This document shows positions 8,701-15,623 of a stretch of DNA of 64,000 bases, one piece after another. Origin of the DNA: JAIBJN01 sp035762005 (GTDB lineage Bacteria; Actinomycetota; Thermoleophilia; Gaiellales; Gaiellaceae); contig DASTQA010000068.1 in NCBI GenBank assembly GCA_035762005.1, positions 46,056 to 110,055 of the forward strand. Direction: 5' to 3'. Each line of letters starts with the position of its first letter. Position 1 is the stretch's first letter. Both the position numbers and the translations under genes were made by a program. The notes under the pieces are model-generated. The model saw only the letters and a program-made list of their open reading frames with translations, ran no database searches and had not been told where the DNA came from.

Positions 8701-10663
8701 GCAGGACGAGGCGGTTGAAGCCGTCGTTCTCGATCCGGCCGCGCCACGCCTCCGCGAAGGCGTCCTTGAAGTCCTCGCCGAGCCGGTCGAGGTCGATCGG
8801 CCCGTCCTCGTAGGTGAGGCCGAAGTCGTAGATCCACGCCGGCGCGCCGTCGCCGCGCGCGACCTCGTACGGCCGCTCGTCGTAGACCTTGACGCCCATG
8901 TCCTCGAGGAGCGGAAGGGCGTCGGAGAGGAGGATCGGCCGACCCGAGCGGAGGAGCTTCAGGCAGAAGAAGCCCTCCTCGGCCTCGAGCGGGCGGTAGA
9001 GCGTGAGGGCGAGGTCGCCGTCCGGGTCGAGGCGCTCCATCCGCTCGATGTCGCGGACGGCCGCCGCCGGCGTGAAGTCGTCGCGGTACGCGGGCGGGAA
9101 GGCGTCGAGGTAGAGGCGGGCGAGCTCGGTGCCGCGCTCCTCGCCGAGCTGCACGGCGAGCTCGTCGCCGAGGTCGTCCGCCCAGGTGCGCGACGCCTCG
9201 ACGATCCGCTCCTCGATCTCGCCGACGTCGTAGTCGGGCAGGCGGCCGGGCTCGACGTAGACGACGTAGTGGAGCCGGGCGAGGACGGATTCGGACATGC
9301 GGGCCGCGTACGTGGCGCCGACGCCGTCGAAGGCCTCCTGGAGGATCTCCTGGATGCGCGCGCGCACCTGCGTGTTGAAGCGGTCCCGCGGCACGAAGAC
9401 GAGGCAGGAGAGGAAGCGGCCGAACATGTCTCGGCGGACGAAGAGCCGGACGCGCTGGCGCTCGCCGAGGCGCACGATGCCCATGGCGGTCTCGAAGAGC
9501 TCGTCCTCGGAGATCTGGAAGAGCTCGTCGCGCGGGTAGGACTCGAGGATCTCGAGCAGCGCCTTGTCGTCGTGGCTCCCGGGCGGGAGGCCGGCACGCT
9601 CGCGGACCTTGCGGACCTTCCGGCGGAGCACGGGGATGTCGTGCGGGCCGACGCTGTAGGCCGTCGAGGTGTACAGCCCGAGGAAGCGCTGCTCGCCGAC
9701 CACCTCCCCCGCGGGCCCGAAGCGCTTGACGCCGACGTAGTCCAGGTGGGAGGGCCGGTGGACCGTGGCGCGCGAGTTCGCCTTCGTGAGGACGAGCAAC
9801 TCCTTCGCGCGGGCGAGCTCGCCGGCCTCGCGGTGCAGGTGGACGAGGCTCTCGCCGGGCCGCGCCTCGTCGCGGAGGATCCCGAGCCCGGTGCCCGCGA
9901 CCCGGCGGAGCGCGGCCCCGCCCTCGTCCTCGACGAGGTCGTACTCGCGGTACCCCAGGAACGTGAAGTGATCGTCGACGATCCACTCGAGCAACGCTCT
10001 CGCCTCGGCGAGCTCCTCGGGGTCCACCGGCGGCGGATGCTCGTCGAGGTCGGCGACGATCGTCCGCGCCCGCTCCCGCATCCCCTGCCAGTCGTCGACG
10101 GCCGCACGGACGTCCGCGAGCACGCGCTCGAGCCCGGCATGGATCTCCTCCACCTGCGCCCGCCCGGTCTCGCGGTCGACCTCGGCGTGGATGAACGACT
10201 CGAGGACGGCGTCGTCCGCCGGGGCGTCGTGCTGGAGGACCTCCAGGAGGACCCCCTCCGCGTCCCGTCGCACCTTCAGCACCGGATGGACGATCAGGTG
10301 GACGCGCCGGCCCGTCCGGGTCAGCTCCATGCTCACGGAGTCGACGAGGAAGGGCATGTCGTCGTTGACGACCTCGACGACGGTGTGGGTGGAGCCCCAG
10401 CCGTGCTCCTCGGGCCGGGGGGCGTGGACGCGGACCTTCGCCTCGCCCGGCGCGCGCCGGGAGGCGAACGTCCAGAGCGAGAGCGCGGCGCCGTAGAGGT
10501 CGTGCGCGTCGCGCTCGAGCAGGTCCTCGGCCGCGACGGCGCCGTAGTAGATGCGGACGAGCGACTCGAGCCGCGCGGCCTGCTCCGCCGGGAGCTTCGA
10601 CCGCGCGTGCTCGACGACCTTCTCGATGAGCCGGGTCTTCGCCTCGTCGGGCTTCACGGGCAC
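5759..10663 (-). CDS. gdh2: NAD-specific glutamate dehydrogenase, large (180-kDa) class
   Basis: This 1634-residue protein belongs to the L-GDH180 family, which deaminates glutamate to 2-oxoglutarate and ammonium with NAD+. The N-terminal half carries ACT-like regulatory repeats (around EHGWGSTHTVVEVVNDDMPFL). The catalytic core lies in the second third, with the lysine motif VPVGAKGGFVVK near residue 845, VVAADKGTATFSDVAN, and a Rossmann stretch VVGIGDMAGDVFGNGML. The C-terminal ~500 residues are the helical domain of the family. The GTG at 10663 has GAGAGGAGAC about 9 nt upstream; an ATG in between is out of frame. Length and motifs are normal, so it should be active. It probably feeds amino-acid carbon into the TCA cycle. 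The gene stands alone, with a shared upstream gap to the cupredoxin gene. Confidence 0.93.
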   Translation of the reverse strand: MPVKPDEAKTRLIEKVVEHARSKLPAEQAARLESLVRIYYGAVAAEDLLERDAHDLYGAALSLWTFASRRAPGEAKVRVHAPRPEEHGWGSTHTVVEVVNDDMPFLVDSVSMELTRTGRRVHLIVHPVLKVRRDAEGVLLEVLQHDAPADDAVLESFIHAEVDRETGRAQVEEIHAGLERVLADVRAAVDDWQGMRERARTIVADLDEHPPPVDPEELAEARALLEWIVDDHFTFLGYREYDLVEDEGGAALRRVAGTGLGILRDEARPGESLVHLHREAGELARAKELLVLTKANSRATVHRPSHLDYVGVKRFGPAGEVVGEQRFLGLYTSTAYSVGPHDIPVLRRKVRKVRERAGLPPGSHDDKALLEILESYPRDELFQISEDELFETAMGIVRLGERQRVRLFVRRDMFGRFLSCLVFVPRDRFNTQVRARIQEILQEAFDGVGATYAARMSESVLARLHYVVYVEPGRLPDYDVGEIEERIVEASRTWADDLGDELAVQLGEERGTELARLYLDAFPPAYRDDFTPAAAVRDIERMERLDPDGDLALTLYRPLEAEEGFFCLKLLRSGRPILLSDALPLLEDMGVKVYDERPYEVARGDGAPAWIYDFGLTYEDGPIDLDRLGEDFKDAFAEAWRGRIENDGFNRLVLRAGLTWREIAMLRALARYLRQTGTTFSQAYMEETLSTHAGIARQLVELFRLRFDPARAGARERESADLAAEIETGIDGVASLDDDRILRSFLRLVEAVLRTNYFQRDARGRPKPYLAFKLDPGRVPDLPRPRPLYEIWVYSPRTEGVHLRAGRVARGGIRWSDRRVDFRTEILGLMKAQVVKNAVIVPVGAKGGFVVKRPPADPEALREEVLACYGTLIRGLLDVTDNIVGGAAAAPRDVVRYDGDDPYLVVAADKGTATFSDVANGIAAEYGFWLGDAFASGGSAGYDHKRMGITARGAWESVTRHFKELGVDVRTAEITVVGIGDMAGDVFGNGMLLSPHLKLVAAFNHEHVFLDPNPDPRASREERQRLFDLPGSSWADYDPALISAGGGVFPRTAKSIPLSAEVRALLDVQEEALAPSELVRALLAAPVDLLWNGGIGTFVKASWETNAEVGDRANDAVRVDGRDLRARVVGEGGNLGLTQRGRIEYALAGGRVNTDAIDNSAGVDCSDHEVNIKILLGDAVASGDLTEKQRNALLAEMTDDVARLVLRNNYRQTQALSLAATQARSMLGVHARLIAHLEASGRLDRELESLPNEEVMGERRAAGRGLVSPELAVLLAHAKIELFDALLASDLPDDPAMADELARYFPDVLSERFGDRLVGHPLRRELVATYVTNSLVNRAGSTFAFRLAEETGAPAADVARAYSVAREVFELRRLWTSIEALDFEIGADVQLGMLLEGRRLVERATRWLVRNRPRPLDVAGEIQAFAPGAAVLAEALPELLLGSDRQALEEAVRDYARAGVPEELALRVAGLSAMLSALDIVEVAAASGASLRHVAGVYYALGARLELHWLRDEITALPRDNRWQTLARAALRDELYGVHRALTREALEAAPAADPEAAVETWQARNRAGVERTRQVLVDIHMGGLSSLETLSVALREIRNLIQSGARLPEHVAAFPPGAQPEPAPPPPESLRLG

Positions 10664-10731
10664 GGGAGCATTGTCTCCTCTCCGTGGACCTTCCCCGACA
10701 GTTGTAGAGGAATCGCCCGGCCGCCGGGGAG

Positions 10732-11508
10732 CTACGGCTCCCGGACCACGACGACGCCGGTCATCGCGGGGTGGAGCGCGCAGACGTAGCGGAACGCGCC
10801 GGGGCGATCGAACGACGCGGTGAAGGTGGCGCCCCCGGCCATCCTGCCGGAGTCGAGGCCGCCGCCCTGCTCGGTGACCGTGTGCTCGGCGGCGTCGTGG
10901 TTCGTCCAGCGCACCTCCTGGCCGACGCGGGCCTCGAGGCGCCGGGGCTCGAACGCGAACCCGCGGATGTCGACGGCGGCCTCGTCTCGGGCCGAGGTCC
11001 CCTGCCCGCCTCCCGCCCGGACGGGGCGCGCATCCTTCTTCACCTCGAGGAGCGTCTCCATGCCCAGGTCGTCGTGGCCGTCGACGTTGCACTCGAGCTT
11101 GTAGACGCCGGGGCGCAGCCTGAGCGTGACCCGAACGCGCTCGCCCGGCTCGAGGACGCGCGTCTCCACCTTGCCGGCGTCGGAGTCGTCTCCCTCGCGC
11201 TCGATCTCGAAGCCGTGCGGCATCGTCCCGCGGTTCGCGACGACGAAGGTCACGCGGCCGGGCCGGATCGCCTCGACCTCCGGCGTCAGGGCCCACTCGC
11301 CGAGGGCGATCTCGAAGCCGCCGCGACGCGGGTCGACGCGGCCGGCGGAGCGGACTCCGCCGGCCGTCGTCGTGGTCCCGCCGGCCGCCGTCGAGGGCGG
11401 GGGAGGGGAGGCCCCGTCGGGGCCGGCGGGCCCGTCGTCTCCGCCGCAGGCGGAGAGGAGGAGGGAGCCGGCGGCTGCGAGCGCCGCGGGGAGAGCCGCG
11501 CGGGTCAC
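10732..11508 (-). CDS. Lipoprotein with two type-1 copper cupredoxin domains
   Basis: A 258-residue predicted lipoprotein with a signal ending in lipobox LLSAC (Cys21) and a Pro/Thr/Gly linker. Two cupredoxin domains follow. Domain 1 (about residues 60-157) keeps a full type-1 copper set: His98 (TMPHGF), Cys140, His145 and Met150 (LECNVDGHDDLGM). Domain 2 (about 178-258) is plastocyanin/halocyanin-like, with His209 (AEHTV), Cys243, His246 and Met249 (YVCALHPAMTG). It should sit outside the membrane and carry electrons or copper. Its GTG start overlaps the stop of the upstream secreted-protein gene (GTGA), so the two are translationally coupled. The redox partner is not identifiable here. Confidence 0.85.
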   Translation of the reverse strand: MTRAALPAALAAAGSLLLSACGGDDGPAGPDGASPPPPSTAAGGTTTTAGGVRSAGRVDPRRGGFEIALGEWALTPEVEAIRPGRVTFVVANRGTMPHGFEIEREGDDSDAGKVETRVLEPGERVRVTLRLRPGVYKLECNVDGHDDLGMETLLEVKKDARPVRAGGGQGTSARDEAAVDIRGFAFEPRRLEARVGQEVRWTNHDAAEHTVTEQGGGLDSGRMAGGATFTASFDRPGAFRYVCALHPAMTGVVVVREP

Positions 11509-12038
11509 CGGTCGTCTCCGCGGTCGTCGTCGCCGTGCCCGCTGCGGTCGCCGCCGCCGTCGTGGTCGTCGTCGCCGCCGGACCCGGGCCCGGAGCTCGC
11601 CGAGCCGGGACCGGAGTTGTCGTGTCCGTCCCGGTCGCCGTCGTCGTCGCCGGGGCCGGGGCCGCTGCTTCCGGCCGGGGCGGCGCCCGTGCAGCGCGGG
11701 TCGCTCGCGTGCTCGGCCTCGTCGCACGGGCCGCTCACGTCGGCGCCGTCCTCGACGGTCGTCGTGCCGCCGACGCCGTTCCCGGGCACGGTGACGCCGG
11801 CGCAGCGCGGGTCGTTCGCGTGCTCGGCCTCGTCGCAGGGGCCGCTCACGTCGACTCCGCCGTCGACGGTCGTCGTGCCGCGCTCGGTGGACGTCGTGTC
11901 CGGAGTGGAGGTCGTTCCGGACGCCGGCAGCGGCGCCGGATCGGCGTCCTCCGACCCGGTGGACGCCGCCAGCGCGACGCCGACGCTGAACGCGACGACC
12001 AGAGCCGGCAGCAGCAAGAGCTTCAGCAGGGTGGGCAT
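11505..12038 (-). CDS. Secreted Asp/Gly-rich protein with two C-x4-H-x5-C repeats
   Basis: A 177-residue exported protein: signal/anchor helix (LLKLLLLPALVVAFSVGVALA), Thr/Ser/Pro-rich spacer, and two near-identical 28-residue repeats containing GPCDEAEHANDPRC (Cys68, His73, Cys79) and GPCDEAEHASDPRC (Cys105, His110, Cys116). The tail (residues ~120-177) is low-complexity Asp, Gly, Ser and His. The ATG at 12038 has AAGGAG upstream, so the in-frame ATG further out is not needed. The next gene upstream on the same strand carries the same Cys-His-Cys spacing. The motif and acidic tail suggest metal binding, but I recognise no named family. Confidence 0.7.
   Translation of the reverse strand: MPTLLKLLLLPALVVAFSVGVALAASTGSEDADPAPLPASGTTSTPDTTSTERGTTTVDGGVDVSGPCDEAEHANDPRCAGVTVPGNGVGGTTTVEDGADVSGPCDEAEHASDPRCTGAAPAGSSGPGPGDDDGDRDGHDNSGPGSASSGPGSGGDDDHDGGGDRSGHGDDDRGDDR
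11691..11880 (-). repeat. Two 79-bp direct repeats encoding the CDEAEH-DPRC unit
   Basis: The segments 11691-11769 and 11802-11880 are nearly identical in DNA sequence. They start at GCAGCGCGGGTCG and end at GTCGTCGTGCCG on the plus strand. They encode the duplicated Cys-His-Cys unit of the secreted protein and imply a recent internal duplication. Confidence 0.85.
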
Positions 12039-12165
12039 GACGTGCTCCTTCCTCGTCTCGGATGCCATGCTCCGAGGCTAGGAAGACCCGCGCCAGGCGC
12101 GCCCCCGGGCGCGGTGAAGACTGGGCGCGGCGCGAGTAAAGAGTCGGTAGGCGCCCGGCCGCGGG

Positions 12166-12567
12166 CTAGTCGTCGTCGCCCGAGCCGTGGCCGCTCGAGT
12201 CGTCGGCGTCGTCGTCGCCGGAGCCGTGGCCGCTCGAGTCGTCCTCTCCCGAGCCAGGGCCGCTCGAGTCGTCGTCGGCGTCGGCGAAGCGCGGGTCGCA
12301 GTCGGGATCGAGCCGGTGCTTGGGGTCCTCGCACTTCCCGGGGAGGTCGTCGTCCCGCTCCTCCCGCTCGCGCCCGGTCGTCGTGTCCCGCCGGCTCGTC
12401 GCGCGCTCCGTCGTCGCCGCGGGCCGGGCGATCTGTGGTGAGGGGACCGAGACGGCGGCCGGCACCGCCTCGCGCGGCCCGGCGGACGTGAGATAGACGG
12501 CGAGGGCGAGCCCCGCCGGGAGCGCGAGCCCCAGCACGGCGAGGAGGAGAGCCCTGGCGCGCTTCAT
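12166..12567 (-). CDS. Secreted Asp/Ser/Gly-rich protein with one C-x4-H-x5-C motif
   Basis: A 133-residue protein with an N-terminal signal or anchor helix (ARALLLAVLGLALPAGLALAVYL), a charged linker, and the motif KCEDPKHRLDPDC (Cys79, His84, Cys90). The spacing is identical to the two repeats in the downstream gene. The tail is three copies of a DDSSG(P/H)GSG unit. No ribosome-binding site precedes the ATG; instead TAGCGT lies 7 nt upstream, which suggests a leaderless mRNA. It lies between the kinase gene and the paralogous secreted-protein gene. Function is unknown; metal or calcium binding at the cell surface is inference. Confidence 0.65.
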   Translation of the reverse strand: MKRARALLLAVLGLALPAGLALAVYLTSAGPREAVPAAVSVPSPQIARPAATTERATSRRDTTTGREREERDDDLPGKCEDPKHRLDPDCDPRFADADDDSSGPGSGEDDSSGHGSGDDDADDSSGHGSGDDD

Positions 12568-12574
12568 GCCCTCG

Positions 12575-12580
12575 ACGCTA
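12575..12580 (-). promoter_or_regulatory. -10 hexamer TAGCGT, leaderless-type
   Basis: TAGCGT followed by 7 nt and the ATG of the gene starting at 12567. There is no Shine-Dalgarno. The arrangement matches leaderless actinobacterial promoters (TANNNT-N6/7-RTG). Confidence 0.45.
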
Positions 12581-12593
12581 GCAAGGCGACTCT

Positions 12594-14021
12594 TCAGATT
12601 CGGTTCGGAGAGGGTGAGGAATCGCCGCCTGCGGACGGGAACGAGGCGCGGATGCGCGTCCCCGGCCCCTCGAGCAGTTCGACCTCGCCGTTCCAGCGCT
12701 CGGCCAGCTCCGCGACGATCGCGAGCCCGAGGCCCGTTCCCGGCGCGGTCCGCCTGCCGTCGGTGCCGCGGTAGAAGCGTTCGAAGACGTGCTCGCGCTC
12801 CGCCTCCGGAATGCCCGGCCCCGTGTCGGAGACGACGAGCGCCGGGCGCCCGCGCGTCCGGTCCGTCTCGACGCGGATCGTCGTCCCCGCCGGCGTGTAG
12901 CGGATCGCGTTCTCGATCAGGTTGTCGACGATGTGCGCGAGGTCCTCCGGCGCCGCCCAGACCCGGCCCCCGGCGCCGTCGCCGAGGGCGAGCTCGTGGT
13001 CGGCGCTCGCCGCCGGCTCCTCCCAGCGCCGCGCGGCGGCGCCGGCGATCTCGCCGAGATCGACCGCCTCTCCCGTCGCCTCGAGCGAGGAGGCGCTCGC
13101 GAGGGCGAGCAGGTCGTCCACGAGCGCGCTCAGCCGGTCGAGCTCCGATTCCGCCTTCGCGGCCTGCTCGCCCGCCGTGCCCCCCTCGGCACGGATCGCC
13201 TCGAGCCGCAGCTTGATGCCGGTGAGCGGCGTGCGCAGCTGGTGGGAGGCGTTCGCGACGAAGTCGCGCTGGGCGGTCAGGTTGGTCTCGAGGGCCCCCG
13301 CCATGCGGTTGAAGGAGCGCCCGAGCTCGTCGATCTCGCGCGGGCCCTCGGGGCGCACGCGGGCGCCGAGGTCGCCGCGGCCGAGCTTGCCCGACGCCGT
13401 GCGGAGCTTCTCGAGTGGCGCGGCCACCGAGCCGGCGAGGATCCAGGCGAGGACGAGCCCGGCGGCGACGACGGCGAGGCCGATCAGCCCCAGCCGAAGC
13501 CAGCTGGAGCCGACCCGCGCGTCGACCTCCCCCTTCGGCGCGGAGACGCGGAGCGCGCCGACGACCTCGCCCCCGTCCGCGACCGGCACCGTGACGAGGA
13601 GGAGGTCCTCGGCGAGCGTCTCGCTCCGGCGCTCGCGGACGTCGACGACTCCCTGCCGGAGGGCCGCCTGCAGCTCGGGCCGCTCCGGGGTCGCGTACTG
13701 CTCGCCCGGCGACGCGGCTCCCTCGCTGTCCGCGAGGATCTGCCCGCCGCCGTCGACGACGAGCGCCCGCCAGCCCTCCGTCACGGTCGCCTCGGCCACG
13801 ATCTGGCCCAGGCGGTCGCTGACACGGGCCGGCCGTTGGTTGCCCTGCGCGACGAGGTCGGAGATGCGGGCGGCGACGACCGCCGTGCTCGCGAGGACGT
13901 CCGACTCGAGCTCCGACGCGGCCCGGCTGTCGATGCTGAGCGCGAGCGGCACGGTCAGCGCGAGCACGACCGCGGCCAGGAGGTAGGCGGCGGCGAGGAC
14001 GAGCCGGGTGCGGAAGCTCAC
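12594..14021 (-). CDS. Sensor histidine kinase (OmpR-partner type)
   Basis: This 475-residue kinase has a first membrane helix (residues 6-29), an extracytoplasmic sensor region (31-172), a second helix (174-198), a HAMP domain (about 199-252), HisKA with phospho-acceptor His260 (ANASHQLRTPL), and an HATPase_c domain with N box, DTGPGIP and GTGLGLAI motifs. It autophosphorylates and passes phosphate to the response regulator encoded just upstream, whose stop overlaps this GTG start (GTGA). The next genes downstream on the same strand encode the envelope Cys-His-Cys proteins and the cupredoxin lipoprotein. These are candidate targets, but the signal sensed is not evident. Confidence 0.92.
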   Translation of the reverse strand: MSFRTRLVLAAAYLLAAVVLALTVPLALSIDSRAASELESDVLASTAVVAARISDLVAQGNQRPARVSDRLGQIVAEATVTEGWRALVVDGGGQILADSEGAASPGEQYATPERPELQAALRQGVVDVRERRSETLAEDLLLVTVPVADGGEVVGALRVSAPKGEVDARVGSSWLRLGLIGLAVVAAGLVLAWILAGSVAAPLEKLRTASGKLGRGDLGARVRPEGPREIDELGRSFNRMAGALETNLTAQRDFVANASHQLRTPLTGIKLRLEAIRAEGGTAGEQAAKAESELDRLSALVDDLLALASASSLEATGEAVDLGEIAGAAARRWEEPAASADHELALGDGAGGRVWAAPEDLAHIVDNLIENAIRYTPAGTTIRVETDRTRGRPALVVSDTGPGIPEAEREHVFERFYRGTDGRRTAPGTGLGLAIVAELAERWNGEVELLEGPGTRIRASFPSAGGDSSPSPNRI

Positions 14022-14725
14022 GGTTCGGGCTCGCCGGCGGGGTCCAGGCGGAAGCCGACCCCGCGCACGGTGTGGATGTACCTCGGCTCGGCCGGATCGT
14101 CGCCGAGCTTCTTGCGCAGCGCGCTCACGTGGACGTCGAGCGTCTTCGTGGAGCCGAACCACGCCGGGTCCCACACCTCGTGGACGAGCTCCTCGCGGCG
14201 GATGAGCTTGCCCGAGCGCTCGAGCAGGACGCGCAGAAGCTCGTACTCCTTCACGGTCAGGTCGAGCGGCTCGCCGGCCCTCGTCGCCGTGTGCGTGTCG
14301 AGGTCCATGCGCAGGTCGCCGGCCTCGAGCACCGAGGCGGGCTCCTCCTGCCCGCCGCCGCCGGCCCGACGGAGCACGGCGCGCAGGCGCGCCGCGAGCT
14401 CGGCCGCGCTGAAGGGCTTCGTGACGTAGTCGTCGGCGCCGAGCTCCAGGCCGAGCACCCGGTCCATCTCCTCGCCGCGGGCCGTCAGGAGCACGACGGG
14501 CGTGCGCGAGGTCTCGCGAATCCGGCGCAGGAGGTCGCGGCCGTCCCCGTCGGGGAGCATCACGTCGAGGAGGACGAGGTCGGGCGGGCGCCTCGCGAAG
14601 AGCTCCATGCCCTCCGCCGCCGTCGCGGCGACGACCGGGTCGAAGCCTTCGCGGGCGAGCGCCGCCGCGAGCGGCTCGGAGATCGCCTCCTCGTCCTCGA
14701 TGAGGAGGACCGTCCGCTTCGTCAT
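14018..14725 (-). CDS. OmpR-family response regulator
   Basis: A 235-residue regulator with an N-terminal receiver domain (acidic pocket Glu10-Asp11-Glu12, phospho-acceptor Asp54 in VLLDVMLPDGDG, switch Thr in LLTARG, Lys in VTKPFS) and a C-terminal winged helix DNA-binding domain (VKEYELLRVLLE, VHVSALRKKL, IHTVRGVGFRL). It is encoded upstream of and overlapping its cognate kinase. The 145-bp region before its start is shared with the divergent coiled-coil gene. Targets are not known from sequence. Confidence 0.93.
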   Translation of the reverse strand: MTKRTVLLIEDEEAISEPLAAALAREGFDPVVAATAAEGMELFARRPPDLVLLDVMLPDGDGRDLLRRIRETSRTPVVLLTARGEEMDRVLGLELGADDYVTKPFSAAELAARLRAVLRRAGGGGQEEPASVLEAGDLRMDLDTHTATRAGEPLDLTVKEYELLRVLLERSGKLIRREELVHEVWDPAWFGSTKTLDVHVSALRKKLGDDPAEPRYIHTVRGVGFRLDPAGEPEP

Positions 14726-14870
14726 GCGCCCTCGGCGAGGAGCTCGACGCCGGGCCGGGCCAAGCCGTGCACGGTCATGTGGCTTTAAGTAGCAGACCGT
14801 GGAAAATGCAGGAGACTACGGCTGCGGCGCAAATTCCACTCGGCACGCACACGAACGGGAGTGAGATGCC

Positions 14871-15572
14871 ATGAAGCTCCGACGCCTTCTTCCCGGCTCG
14901 TCGCTCGACGAGCCGGCGGTCGGCCACGCCGACCCGGACGAGGTCCCGCAGACCGAGGATCCGGACTGGGACCTCCTGCGTGAGATCGACCGGCTGCGCA
15001 GCGCCAACTCCGGCCTCTCGGCCGAGGTCGAGCGTCAGACGCAGATCGGCCAGGACTACGCGCGCGCGGCGAGCGAGCAGCGCTTCCGCGTGGAGGAGCT
15101 CGAGCGGGAGAACGCCATCGCGCACACGAACTCGCAGTTCCTCGAGCGACGCGTGGCGCAGTACGAGGAGCGGTCCGTCGAGCTGGACGAGCTGGTCGAG
15201 GCGCTGCGCTCCCAGCGGGACCGCCTGCAGACGTACTACGAGCAGCAGAAGGAGCGCGCGGACCGCGCGGAGGCGGCCGCGGCGGCGATGCGCGAGGCGG
15301 CCGGCGACCTCCTCAGCGCCAACGACCGCAACACGCACGCGCTCGTCGGGACGCGCGGCCTCGCCCGCGCGAAGGTCGAGTACGCCGACGCGCTCGAGAA
15401 GCTCCGACGCTCCCTCCGCGCGGAGGCCGGGAAGGACTACCTCTCGGCGGACGTCGCCACGGACGTGCGGCGCTACTTCACCATCTCCGACCTGACGGCG
15501 GAGCAGAAGGCCGCGCTGCAGGACTCGATCGTGCGGGCCCTCGGCCCCGAGAAGATCTCGCGCCGCGACTGA
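14871..15572 (+). CDS. Coiled-coil protein of unknown function
   Basis: A 233-residue soluble protein. Residues 1-30 are a charged, probably unstructured head (MKLRRLLPG, DEPAVGHADPDE). Residues ~35-145 form a predicted coiled coil (LREIDRLRSANSGLSAEVERQ, LRSQRDRLQTYYEQQKERAD). The C-terminal ~80 residues look globular and helical (TRGLARAKVEYADAL, DLTAEQKAALQDSIVRALG). There is no signal peptide or membrane helix. A GGGAGTGAG sequence precedes the ATG. The gene is monocistronic, ends at a strong hairpin, and diverges from the response regulator gene. I do not recognise the family. Confidence 0.7.
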   Translation: MKLRRLLPGSSLDEPAVGHADPDEVPQTEDPDWDLLREIDRLRSANSGLSAEVERQTQIGQDYARAASEQRFRVEELERENAIAHTNSQFLERRVAQYEERSVELDELVEALRSQRDRLQTYYEQQKERADRAEAAAAAMREAAGDLLSANDRNTHALVGTRGLARAKVEYADALEKLRRSLRAEAGKDYLSADVATDVRRYFTISDLTAEQKAALQDSIVRALGPEKISRRD

Positions 15573-15582
15573 CACGGGCCTC

Positions 15583-15612
15583 GGGGGAGGCGCGACCCGT
15601 CGCGCCTCCCCC
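15583..15612. terminator. Strong bidirectional stem-loop terminator
   Basis: A perfect 13-bp GC-rich stem (GGGGGAGGCGCGA / TCGCGCCTCCCCC) with a 4-nt CCCG loop. It sits 10 nt after the coiled-coil stop and just before the end of the converging collagen-like gene. There is no U tract, which is usual in high-GC genomes. Confidence 0.8.
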
Positions 15613-15623
15613 GCCTGCACCGG

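Noticed and set aside
5708..10789. A 1693-codon plus-strand open frame opposite the glutamate dehydrogenase gene
   Set aside because: It mirrors the GDH coding frame in high-GC DNA, encodes Arg/Val/Asp/Glu-biased sequence with no family motifs, and the minus-strand frame has clear GDH motifs.
11691..11880. Possible CRISPR-like repeat
   Set aside because: Only two copies, and the repeat is in frame within a coding region that encodes a duplicated protein motif.
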